Assembly (NCBI GenBank): GCA_937983015.1
Contig: CALKAK010000077.1
Span: 1-21,345 of the forward strand
From: an uncultured Bacillaceae bacterium
GTDB lineage: Bacteria; Bacillota; Bacilli; Bacillales; Caldibacillaceae
Reading direction: 5' to 3'
DNA length: 21,345 bases
Position numbers and translations under genes: made by a program. Each line of letters starts with the position of its first letter. The first letter of the stretch is position 1. Under the pieces are notes generated by a model that ran no database searches, had not been told where the DNA came from, and was given only the letters and a program-made list of their open reading frames with translations. Positions 7,521-14,246 of this stretch are shown here, in pieces.

Positions 7521-7659
7521 GCCCCACCCCCTTTTAAAGGAGAATCCTCCTTGTATTAAGAAATGATGGTATATGCAAAAAGATACTTGTATTATTAAAA
7601 ATATATTCGGTAAACAAAAATCTTTGTAAATTTTTCAAAGAAAAAGTTAGCAACGGTCA

Positions 7660-7688
7660 TTGACATTTTTGATAATAAATATTATTAT
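7660..7688 (+). promoter_or_regulatory. Near-consensus sigma-A promoter with no gene behind it
   Basis: A perfect TTGACA (7660-7665) is followed by 17 bp and TATTAT (7683-7688), which matches TATAAT at five of six positions. The start is expected near 7695. This is the best promoter in the window together with the lacI one. It points at a region without an intact open reading frame, 420 bp before codY. Confidence 0.7.
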
Positions 7689-7694
7689 CTACTA

Positions 7695-7905
7695 GTGGCA
7701 AAAGTAGGAATTAATCCCTTATCGTGCTTACGGATGCCAACAAGGTTGTTTTCGTAAAATAGTACGATGGATGGATCAGAAAATCGATTACAAATCGGCC
7801 AAAGCGTTTAAAAACATCATTTTGCCATGTTATGCGCAGAATGTCACAAACCTGCGTGAAAGGGCAAATGTTGATTAAAAACTTTTTTCGTTTTGCCATT
7901 TTTAT
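7695..7905 (+). ncRNA. Candidate small RNA or codY upstream leader (~210 nt)
   Basis: The segment runs from the predicted start of the 7660 promoter to a terminator-like hairpin: GGCAAA (7863-7868) pairs with TTTGCC (7892-7897), then ATTTTTAT. Inside, ATCGTGCT (7721-7728) pairs with AGTACGAT (7761-7768) with one G-U pair. TACG/CGTA and AACA/TGTT are nested within. Other small stems are CGATT/AATCG and CGCAG/CTGCG. It does not resemble 6S, tmRNA, SRP RNA, RNase P RNA or riboswitches I know. Alternatively it is a decayed coding gene, since a short + strand stretch reads VLTDANKVVFVK before a stop. Confidence 0.35.
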
Positions 7906-8005
7906 AAGAACTTGTATTTTTAGGGACCGGAAATGGCCCGCAGGTAGTTTCCCGCAACACTTATTCCATAATTGTAAGTACTTTGTGAATATTCTGTGAA
8001 GGCTG

Positions 8006-8049
8006 TTGATTTTTGTCGAATGTTGTACTATCATAATTTTGGGAAAATA
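8006..8049 (+). promoter_or_regulatory. codY promoter with overlapping CodY-like box
   Basis: TTGATT (8006-8011), a 17-bp spacer and TATCAT (8029-8034) form a good sigma-A promoter. AATTTTGGGAAAATA (8035-8049) follows at once and matches the CodY consensus at 12 of 15. Its arms are nearly perfect, with GG in place of CW in the core. It covers the expected start point near 8041, so it would suit negative autoregulation. Confidence 0.6.
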
Positions 8050-8122
8050 CGTCGGATTATATGGATTTAAAAGAGTCGGTTAATAGGAATACATCATTAA
8101 TAATTATTTTGGAGGAATTCGA

Positions 8123-8899
8123 ATGGATCTTTTGACGAAAACAAGAAAAATAAACAAGTTGTTGCAAAGTACCAATGGTGAACCGGTTAACTTCAATGAT
8201 ATGGCACAAACTTTATTTGAAGTGATTGACGCTAACATATTCGTTTTGAGCCGTAAGGGTAAGCTTCTCGGCTATGCGATCTCTCAGCAGATCGAAAATG
8301 ACCGCATGAAACAAATCTTGAATGATCGGCAATTCCCTGAAGAATACACGAAAAACTTATTCAATATCCATGAAACATCCGCCAACCTAGATGTTTATAG
8401 TGAATACAGTGCTTTTCCGGATGAGAACAGAGAATTATTCAAGACAGGCTTAACGACGATCGTTCCGGTAATCGGTGGCGGGGAAAGACTTGGTACATTG
8501 ATTCTCTCTCGCCTGGATCGTCCTTTCGATGATGACGATCTTGTATTAGCCGAATATGCGGCAACGGTTGTTGGCATCGAAATTTTACGGGAAAAAGAAG
8601 AAGAAATTGAAGCGGAAGCTCGCAGCAAAGCGGTTGTACAAATGGCGATTAGCTCATTATCTTATAGCGAATTAGAAGCTGTGGAACATATTTTCGAAGA
8701 ACTTGAGGGAACAGAAGGGATTCTTGTTGCGTCTAAAGTTGCCGATCGCGTAGGAATTACCCGCTCTGTTATCGTCAACGCCCTAAGAAAATTAGAAAGT
8801 GCCGGTGTCATCGAGTCACGTTCACTAGGTATGAAAGGTACTTATATCAAAGTGCTCAATGATAAATTCCTCTCGGAACTGGAAAAAGCCAAATTATAA
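8123..8899 (+). CDS. codY: GTP-sensing global transcriptional repressor CodY
   Basis: A 258-aa CodY (the usual length is about 259). It binds DNA in response to branched-chain amino acids and GTP and represses nutrient-scavenging genes. The N-terminal GAF domain keeps Arg61, Phe71-Pro72 and Phe98-Pro99 of the isoleucine pocket. Position 96 is Ser rather than the Thr of B. subtilis. The conserved linker GGGERLGTLILSRL (118-131) is present. The C-terminal winged helix has the family signature ASKVADRVGITRSVIVNALR (203-222), including Ser215, the site reported to be phosphorylated in B. subtilis. ATG has GGAGG 8 nt upstream. The gene stands alone between its own promoter and a strong terminator. 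The usual xerC-hslV-hslU (clpQY) partners and flagellar genes are absent, which is unusual for bacilli. Confidence 0.97.
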   Translation: MDLLTKTRKINKLLQSTNGEPVNFNDMAQTLFEVIDANIFVLSRKGKLLGYAISQQIENDRMKQILNDRQFPEEYTKNLFNIHETSANLDVYSEYSAFPDENRELFKTGLTTIVPVIGGGERLGTLILSRLDRPFDDDDLVLAEYAATVVGIEILREKEEEIEAEARSKAVVQMAISSLSYSELEAVEHIFEELEGTEGILVASKVADRVGITRSVIVNALRKLESAGVIESRSLGMKGTYIKVLNDKFLSELEKAKL

Positions 8900-8935
8900 T
8901 CCGGTTGGGAATGTGAATAAAATAACATGAACGAT

Positions 8936-8970
8936 AGCCATATCCTTAAAGGGTGTGGCTTTTTGTTTAT
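8936..8970 (+). terminator. codY terminator
   Basis: AGCCATATCC (8936-8945) pairs with GGGTGTGGCT (8951-8960), a 10-bp stem with two G-U pairs and a TTAAA loop. TTTTTGTTTATT follows. A standard intrinsic terminator 37 bp after the codY stop. Confidence 0.88.
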
Positions 8971-9064
8971 TAGCTAGCGATATTGGTTCGAACAAGTTTT
9001 CTGGATTGGGATTTTCGAAGATCGGTGAATGTAATGAACGAGGAATGTGTGGGAGCGGGAAAAG

Positions 9065-9595
9065 ATGACGAGTGCACAAACGGTTTACTATGGAAAAATC
9101 CGATGTGGGCAATGGCGGCTCTATATTGCGGCTACGGAAAAAGGACTCTGCTATGTTGGGAGTGCCAATGGCGATTTTCAGAAAATGCTTCATTGGCTCA
9201 GAAAGAATTTCCCGAATGCCCGTGTAAGAGAAGCTAAGGAAAGATTAACCGATTATCAGCGACAATTTGCAGAATACTTTTCTGGTCAGCGGAAAACCTT
9301 TTCTTTCCCGCTCGATGTAATCGGAACATCCTTTCAACAAAAGGTGTGGCATGAATTATTAAACATTCCTTACGGTAGCACGGTTTCCTATGCAGATATT
9401 GCTGGGAAAATCGGTCATCCGCGTTCCGTGCGAGCCGTAGGAAATGCCGTAGGGGCAAATCCCTTATTGATCGTGATTCCCTGTCACCGGGTGATCCGTA
9501 AAAATGGAGCGCTCGGTGGCTTTAGGGGCGGTTTGTTGATGAAAAAGCAACTACAATGGTTGGAAGCGCATCATCTTTCGAGAAAAACCCTTTAA
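9065..9595 (+). CDS. Methylated-DNA--protein-cysteine methyltransferase (MGMT/Ogt)
   Basis: This repair protein moves an alkyl group from O6-alkylguanine to its own cysteine and is used once. The C-terminal catalytic domain is complete: a helix-turn-helix-like segment IPYGSTVSYADIAGKIGHP, the arginine-finger region SVRAVGNAVGANP, and the active-site PCHRV motif (Cys140 from this start), then the GALGGFRGGL loop and the KKQLQWLE helix. The N-terminal domain is short, as in the Ogt class. The frame extends to ATG 9047, where the GAGGA sequence abuts the codon. ATG 9065 has GGGAG about 9 nt upstream and gives 176 aa, so I prefer it. It is a single gene after the codY terminator. No adaptive-response (ada) domain is fused to it. 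Confidence 0.93.
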   Translation: MTSAQTVYYGKIRCGQWRLYIAATEKGLCYVGSANGDFQKMLHWLRKNFPNARVREAKERLTDYQRQFAEYFSGQRKTFSFPLDVIGTSFQQKVWHELLNIPYGSTVSYADIAGKIGHPRSVRAVGNAVGANPLLIVIPCHRVIRKNGALGGFRGGLLMKKQLQWLEAHHLSRKTL

Positions 9596-9735
9596 ATCCC
9601 CACGCTTAATTTCACGGACAGGACCTCCTGCTATGACTGGTAAATTTCGCGGTGTATGACACTTTTCAGGTCTATCAGGAAAAAGAGGTGAATAGTGATA
9701 AACATATAGCCCGGTATTTAAACAGGGGGTCCGCC

Positions 9736-10140
9736 GTGGAAAACATAGTGAAAATTGTTGTGATCAATATTTTGACCGTACTATTTTATCTCGTGATGGT
9801 TGTTATGATTTTTCATTCTGTTTTAGGAAATATATTGGCGGATATCGGACTTTATCCTACGTTTGCATTCGGTGAATGGATCGTATTTGTTAGTATACTT
9901 GTCATTCACGGGATTCCTTTTGCTCTATATTTTATCCGTAAGGAATGGCTAAAAACGTCCTTAAAGGTGATACATTACACGGGCGTTGTCGGCCTTTTAT
10001 TTTTGCTCGGTTTTACGATCGGTCTCGGGATCATTTATAAAATCCTCCCCGACTTACGAATCTTGCTTTGTTTGTACAGTCTGACCACTTTTTCCCATAT
10101 CGCGATTCTTATTTGTGTTTCAAGATACGCTAGTGAATGA
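9736..10140 (+). CDS. Four-helix membrane protein of unknown function
   Basis: I do not recognise the family. The product has four clear hydrophobic helices, roughly IVVINILTVLFYLVMVVMIF, EWIVFVSILVIHGIPFALYF, VIHYTGVVGLLFLLGFTIGL and ILLCLYSLTTFSHIAILICV, with short polar links and a basic loop RKEWLK between helices two and three. GTG 9736 is preceded by AGGGGG (9724-9729) at 6 nt and gives 134 aa. The frame is open back to GTG 9652, and GTG 9688 also has a purine-rich stretch upstream, so the N-terminus is uncertain. A strong hairpin follows. It lies 140 bp after the methyltransferase gene with no terminator between them, so co-transcription is possible. Confidence 0.65.
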   Translation: MENIVKIVVINILTVLFYLVMVVMIFHSVLGNILADIGLYPTFAFGEWIVFVSILVIHGIPFALYFIRKEWLKTSLKVIHYTGVVGLLFLLGFTIGLGIIYKILPDLRILLCLYSLTTFSHIAILICVSRYASE

Positions 10141-10160
10141 ATGGTCTTCTGTAAATGAAA

Positions 10161-10205
10161 AAAGAATGCGCAAGAATCTGGTCTAGCGCATTCTTTGTTA
10201 TTGAT
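10161..10205. terminator. Bidirectional terminator between membrane protein and thiolase genes
   Basis: AAAGAATGCGC (10161-10171) pairs with GCGCATTCTTT (10186-10196), a perfect 11-bp stem. On the minus strand it ends in TTCTTTTTTCATTT, a strong U-tract for the thiolase transcript. On the + strand it is followed by GTTATTGATATTTTT. Confidence 0.88.
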
Positions 10206-10209
10206 ATTT

Positions 10210-11388
10210 TTATCTTTCGATCATCATGGCGATACCGATTCCCCCGCCAACACAAAGAGAAGCGACACCGAGGTGAGAGTCTCTTTTTTGCATTTCGTGA
10301 AGTAAAGTTACGAGAATCCGGGAGCCAGAGGCCCCGATTGGATGACCGAGAGCGATGGCACCACCGTTTACATTGACTTTTTCCTCATCCAGGGCGAGAT
10401 CACGGATCACGGCGATACTTTGGGAAGCGAAGGCTTCATTGATCTCGAATAAATCGATCTCCTTTGTCGTTTTGCCTGTTTTATCAAGGAGTCCCTTGAT
10501 GGCGTAATATGGCGCATATCCCATCATCACCGGTTCCACACCGACCTCATGGTACGCTTTAATCTTGCCCAAATATGGAATACCGAGTTTTTCCGCACGT
10601 GATTTTTCCATCAAAATCAAGGCGGCTGCCCCATCGTTAATACCCGATGAATTCCCCGCTGTGACGGTGCCGTCTTTTACAAAAGCGGGTTTTAAACGAG
10701 CCAGATCCTCGAGGGTTGTATTTTTTCTGACGTACTCATCCTCAGAAAATAGGGTCTCTTTCCCCTTTTTGTCCCGAACAGGGACCGGGACGATTTCTTC
10801 ATTAAAACGGCCCTTTTCGATGGCACGGGTGGCCTTTTTTTGGGAATTTAAGGCGAATTCATCCTGTTCTTCTCGTGTGATCGAAAACTTTTCGGCAATT
10901 TTTTCCGCTGTTACGCCCATATGAATTTGTTCGAAAACATCTGTCAATCCATCGTAAATCAAACTATCGCGGATTTCCGTTGAACCGAATTTTTTCCCGA
11001 AACGGTGGTCATGTAGTAAATAGGGAGCCTGTGACATGTTTTCTGTACCGCCAACAACTACGACATCGGCTTCGCCCAGTTGAATAGTCTGACTACCGAG
11101 AATCACGGCTTTTAACCCGGATCCGCACACTTCATTAACGGTCATAGCCGGTGTGGTGTAGGGGATTTGCGCGTAAATGGCGATTTGCCGCGCCGGATTT
11201 TGGCCTAATCCCGCTTGTAACACATTACCGAATATTACGGATTGGACCTCTTCCGGATTCATATTCGCCCGTTCCAGGGCGGCTCTTACGGCAAGAGTTC
11301 CTAATTGGATAGCGGATACATCTTTTAACGAGCCCCCAAATTTTCCGATGGGGGTACGTGTAGCACCGACGATAACTACTTCTCTCAA
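10210..11388 (-). CDS. Acetyl-CoA C-acetyltransferase (thiolase)
   Basis: A 392-aa type II thiolase that condenses two acetyl-CoA to acetoacetyl-CoA, or runs in reverse during acid breakdown. The acyl-accepting Cys88 is in NEVCGSGLK, the NEAFASQS block is present, His349 is in GGAIALGHPIGASGSR, and the base Cys379 is in LCVGGGIGIAM. This is the biosynthetic-type layout. The start is TTG 11388, with GGAG at 4 nt and AGGAG at 9 nt upstream. It is divergent from HMG-CoA synthase across a 190-bp promoter region, so it is the probable first step of mevalonate synthesis. It could also link butyrate or acetoacetate use (the AtoE/synthetase genes) to acetyl-CoA. The gene name (thlA, atoB, mvaC) differs between organisms, so none is given. 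Confidence 0.95.
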   Translation of the reverse strand: MREVVIVGATRTPIGKFGGSLKDVSAIQLGTLAVRAALERANMNPEEVQSVIFGNVLQAGLGQNPARQIAIYAQIPYTTPAMTVNEVCGSGLKAVILGSQTIQLGEADVVVVGGTENMSQAPYLLHDHRFGKKFGSTEIRDSLIYDGLTDVFEQIHMGVTAEKIAEKFSITREEQDEFALNSQKKATRAIEKGRFNEEIVPVPVRDKKGKETLFSEDEYVRKNTTLEDLARLKPAFVKDGTVTAGNSSGINDGAAALILMEKSRAEKLGIPYLGKIKAYHEVGVEPVMMGYAPYYAIKGLLDKTGKTTKEIDLFEINEAFASQSIAVIRDLALDEEKVNVNGGAIALGHPIGASGSRILVTLLHEMQKRDSHLGVASLCVGGGIGIAMMIER

Positions 11389-11578
11389 GTTTCTCCACTC
11401 CTAAATGTTATTCCGTAACGTTCTTTTTCGGTAGAATCATATATATGAATTCATTGAAGTGCTTTCTCTTTCATTGTTTTTTCCACTAAATTATACTATC
11501 ATAATTATAGTTTTAAAAGTACCAGACAGAATTTTGCTACGATAAGTAGAAGAATAGAACATAAAAGGTGGAAAAGGT
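11389..11578. promoter_or_regulatory. Divergent promoter region of thiolase and HMG-CoA synthase
   Basis: On the + strand, TTGTTT (11474-11479), a 17-bp spacer and TATCAT (11497-11502) make a good promoter for HMG-CoA synthase with a ~70-nt leader. On the minus strand the same AT-rich block contains two overlapping TATAAT hexamers, one with a weak TTTTAA -35 at 17 bp, for the thiolase. A 10-bp palindrome ATGAATTCAT (near 11446-11455) and the alternating run CATATATATG lie in the thiolase leader. No CodY-like match was found here. Confidence 0.55.
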
Positions 11579-12748
11579 ATGAAAATCGGAATTGATAAAA
11601 TCGGTTTTTACACACCTCATTTATATTTAGATATGAATGAACTGGCGATCGCTCGTAATGAAGATCCGGCAAAATATACGATCGGTATAGGTCAATTAGA
11701 AATGGCGGTAAATCCGATCACCCAGGATTCGGTAACGCTTGCTGCCAATGCGGCTCTAGAGATTTTAGAAGATGATGATAAGGAAAAGATCGATCTTGTC
11801 ATTTTCGCTACAGAAACAGGAATCGATCATTCGAAATCCGGGGCTATCTATGTACATCAATTATTAAATTTAAACCCTTATGCCCGGGCCATTGAGATGA
11901 AAGAGGCGTGTTATGCTGCTACTTGTGCGGTTCAACTCGCCAAAGGTTATATTGCGATGAATCCGGACCGTAAAGTACTGGTGCTCGGTTCCGATATATC
12001 TCGCTATGGATTGAATACTCCAGGTGAAGTGACGCAAGGGGCTGGGGCGGTGGCATTATTGCTCAGCGCCAATCCGCGAATTTTAACGCTTGAAGACAAA
12101 AGCGCCTATTATACGAAAGATATCATGGACTTCTGGCGCCCGGTATATTCGGATGTGGCATTTGTAAAAAGTAAGTATTCCAATGAACAGTACATAAGCT
12201 TCTTCCAGAAAGTTTGGAGGCAGTATCAGGAGAAAACAGGGTATAGCCTGGAAGATATGGAAGCCATCTGTTTCCATATGCCGTACACAAAAATGGGAAT
12301 CAAAGTGTTACGAACGATCATTGACGAAACAACGTCTGAAGTTAGGGACCGAATTTTTAACCATTATGAAGCGAGCAAAACTTATAATAAACGGGTTGGC
12401 AATATTTACACGGGATCCCTTTATTTGAGCCTATTATCATTACTGGAAAACGGTTCCATTGAACCCGGTTCCAGAATCGGTATGTTCAGTTATGGTTCGG
12501 GAGCGGTTGGCGAGTTTTTCTCCGGCATCCTCGAACCTGGTTTCCGCGAAGTTCTACTTCCGGAAAAGCATCACGAATTGCTGGATAGCCGGCAAAAAGT
12601 AAGTGTTGAAGAGTATGAGGAAATCTTCTCACAAACGTTGCCGGAAGACGGCACGTCGGTAACTCTGCCCGTGGAAGATGATCCGGCTCCGATTTGTTTG
12701 GCCGGTATCAAAGAACATGAACGGCAGTATGTGCATAAAAATCGTTAA
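11579..12748 (+). CDS. mvaS: Hydroxymethylglutaryl-CoA synthase
   Basis: A 389-aa bacterial HMG-CoA synthase that joins acetyl-CoA to acetoacetyl-CoA. The catalytic triad falls at exactly the positions known from the staphylococcal enzyme: Glu79 in FATETGID, Cys111 in KEACYAATCA and His233 in CFHMPYTKMG. The SYGSGAVGEFFSG block near the C-terminus is intact. ATG 11579 follows AAGGTGGAAAAGG. It has its own promoter and ends in a bidirectional terminator shared with HMG-CoA reductase, which faces it. The thiolase on the other side supplies its substrate. The length and all key residues indicate a functional enzyme. Confidence 0.97.
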   Translation: MKIGIDKIGFYTPHLYLDMNELAIARNEDPAKYTIGIGQLEMAVNPITQDSVTLAANAALEILEDDDKEKIDLVIFATETGIDHSKSGAIYVHQLLNLNPYARAIEMKEACYAATCAVQLAKGYIAMNPDRKVLVLGSDISRYGLNTPGEVTQGAGAVALLLSANPRILTLEDKSAYYTKDIMDFWRPVYSDVAFVKSKYSNEQYISFFQKVWRQYQEKTGYSLEDMEAICFHMPYTKMGIKVLRTIIDETTSEVRDRIFNHYEASKTYNKRVGNIYTGSLYLSLLSLLENGSIEPGSRIGMFSYGSGAVGEFFSGILEPGFREVLLPEKHHELLDSRQKVSVEEYEEIFSQTLPEDGTSVTLPVEDDPAPICLAGIKEHERQYVHKNR

Positions 12749-12784
12749 AAAAAGCGCCATCCTTTTTCGGGATGCGCTTTTTTT
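12749..12784. terminator. Bidirectional terminator between HMG-CoA synthase and reductase
   Basis: An AAAAAGCGC-C-ATCC arm (from 12749) pairs with GGATGCGCTTTTTTT (12770-12784), with one bulged C and a short TTTTTCG loop region. T-runs of seven are present on both strands, so it serves both convergent genes. Confidence 0.9.
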
Positions 12785-12787
12785 CGA

Positions 12788-14089
12788 TCATTTATATTGT
12801 TCTGCGCGTAATTTTTCTAAAATTTCCTTCGCTAGTGCGGAGTTCATTTTTTTATGTTTCTTCAACTCAGAAGCCACTTGTTCAATTTCGTCGCCGCTGG
12901 CGCCAACGCTGATCGCCAGGGAGCGGGCGTGTAATGCCATGTGACCTTTCTGGATCCCTTCGGTCACAAGGGCACGGATTGCAGCGAAGTTCTGTGCCAG
13001 TCCCACCGAAACGATAATCGCCTCCAGTTCTTTTGCGTCCTGGTAGCCTAAAATTCTTTTTGTTAATTGGGCACCGGGGTGAATCCCGATCGCGCCACCA
13101 ACGGCACCGATCGGTAGCGGGATGGTCAGACGTCCGATTAGATCGCCATTTTCCGCTTTTGTCCATGATGAGAGGGTTCGGTATTGCCCTGAACGGGCCG
13201 CGTAGGCATGGCATCCGGCTTCAATAGCCCGCCAGTCATTTCCGGTGGCGATGACGACCGCGTCGATCCCGTTCATGATTCCTTTGTTATGAGTTGCGGC
13301 TCGGTACGGATCTACATAGGCAAATTGCGTCGCCTCGATGATCCGGTCACGGACTTCTTCACCGGAGAATTCGCCATGCGCTAATAAAGAAACGGGGATA
13401 CGACATGTAGCCGTGGCCAAACATTCCGTCGCGAGATTGGAGAGGATCCCCATCAGCGCTTTTCCACCGGTAAGCTCTTCCAGGATGGGTTTTACAGCCT
13501 CCACCATCGTATCGATGATATTTGCCCCCATGGCTTCCAGTGTTTCAATATGAAGATGAACGACAAAAAAAGGCGGGGTCCCCGCTTCAGCATCAGCCGG
13601 GATGTTTCTCACCACCAGATCTCTGGCGCCACCGCCTCGTTTGACGATCGATGGATGGGCGTCATTGGCGATCTGTAAGATTCTTTCTTTTTGTTCCCGT
13701 ACAAGCCGTTCAGCCTGTTCCATATCAGGAACTTCTTTCAGAGCAACCTGACCGATCATCACCCGTTCTGTAATCGATGTTGTAAAACCACCAGCTTGAT
13801 TGATGATTTTGGCTGCGTTGCTAGCCGCGGCGATAACGGAAGGTTCTTCGATCGCCATGGGTACGACATATTCCTTGCCATCGATCAAGAAGTTGAGCGC
13901 TACCCCCAGGGGCAATTCATAAGTAGCGATTTGGTTTTCGATCATATGATCGGCTATATCTTCGGGAAGGCGAACCCCATCGCGGAGCAGTTGACCGTCT
14001 TCAGGGGTGATGACACCGGCTTTTTCAAGAGCCGTAATTCGCTCCGCTCGCTTTTTTAAATATAATTTCCGTAAATATTCCTGTTTCAT
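12788..14089 (-). CDS. mvaA: Hydroxymethylglutaryl-CoA reductase, class II
   Basis: A 433-aa class II (bacterial, soluble) HMG-CoA reductase that makes mevalonate from HMG-CoA. The catalytic glutamate is in EEPSVIAAAS (81-90), the lysine is in HNKGIMNGIDAV, the aspartate is in ATGNDWRAIEAG, and the histidine block is GHMALHARSLA near 382-392. The cofactor region reads HIETLEAMGAN. The position of Pseudomonas mevalonii Asp146, which selects NADH, is a Glu here, so NADH versus NADPH use cannot be called. ATG has AAAGGAG 5 nt upstream. A possible promoter is TTGGTA-17-TATAGC on the minus strand (14110-14138). In Bacillota with this pathway the enzyme feeds isoprenoid synthesis. The later kinases and decarboxylase are not in the window. 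Confidence 0.97.
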   Translation of the reverse strand: MKQEYLRKLYLKKRAERITALEKAGVITPEDGQLLRDGVRLPEDIADHMIENQIATYELPLGVALNFLIDGKEYVVPMAIEEPSVIAAASNAAKIINQAGGFTTSITERVMIGQVALKEVPDMEQAERLVREQKERILQIANDAHPSIVKRGGGARDLVVRNIPADAEAGTPPFFVVHLHIETLEAMGANIIDTMVEAVKPILEELTGGKALMGILSNLATECLATATCRIPVSLLAHGEFSGEEVRDRIIEATQFAYVDPYRAATHNKGIMNGIDAVVIATGNDWRAIEAGCHAYAARSGQYRTLSSWTKAENGDLIGRLTIPLPIGAVGGAIGIHPGAQLTKRILGYQDAKELEAIIVSVGLAQNFAAIRALVTEGIQKGHMALHARSLAISVGASGDEIEQVASELKKHKKMNSALAKEILEKLRAEQYK

Positions 14090-14109
14090 GACGACTCCTT
14101 TCGCAATAG

Positions 14110-14138
14110 GCTATATACTTGATTCCACTCGCTACCAA
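14110..14138 (-). promoter_or_regulatory. Possible promoter of HMG-CoA reductase
   Basis: On the minus strand TTGGTA (14133-14138) and TATAGC (14110-14115) are separated by 17 bp, each matching its consensus at four of six positions. The gene starts at 14089, so the leader would be very short (about 13-15 nt), just enough for the AAAGGAG site. Confidence 0.35.
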
Positions 14139-14246
14139 TTATTTTATCTTATGGAAAGGAGTGCTGCCAGATTTTGTGACTGCAATGAAAGTTGAAATAC
14201 GGGATGGACTCACCATTTTAAATCACCCGTTAGTTGATCGTTAATC

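Larger units (their letters stand above)
7440..8122. other. 683-bp gap between symporter and codY
   Basis: No intact conventional gene is seen. On the minus side it holds the symporter leader (26-codon ORF and a GGAG/CTCC palindrome near 7536-7553). In the middle is a near-consensus + strand promoter (7660-7688) followed by self-complementary sequence and a terminator-like hairpin (7863-7905). On the right are the codY promoter and a CodY-like box (8006-8049). A minus-strand frame at 7711-8034 has no ribosome binding site and overlaps the codY promoter, so I left it out. Confidence 0.6.

Noticed and set aside
7711..8034. 107-codon minus-strand frame in the codY upstream gap
   Set aside because: It has no ribosome binding site, overlaps the codY promoter and its CodY-like box, and has an odd composition with no recognisable motif.
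13033..14195. Several + strand frames antisense to HMG-CoA reductase
   Set aside because: They are frame shadows of a well-supported gene on the other strand, without ribosome binding sites or motifs.
14176..14244. 22-codon + frame reading VTAMKVEIRDGLTILNHPLV then DR, faintly like the start of uracil phosphoribosyltransferase
   Set aside because: The similarity is only a few residues (LNHPLV), ribosome binding spacing is poor, and no continuation of the family is found in any frame.
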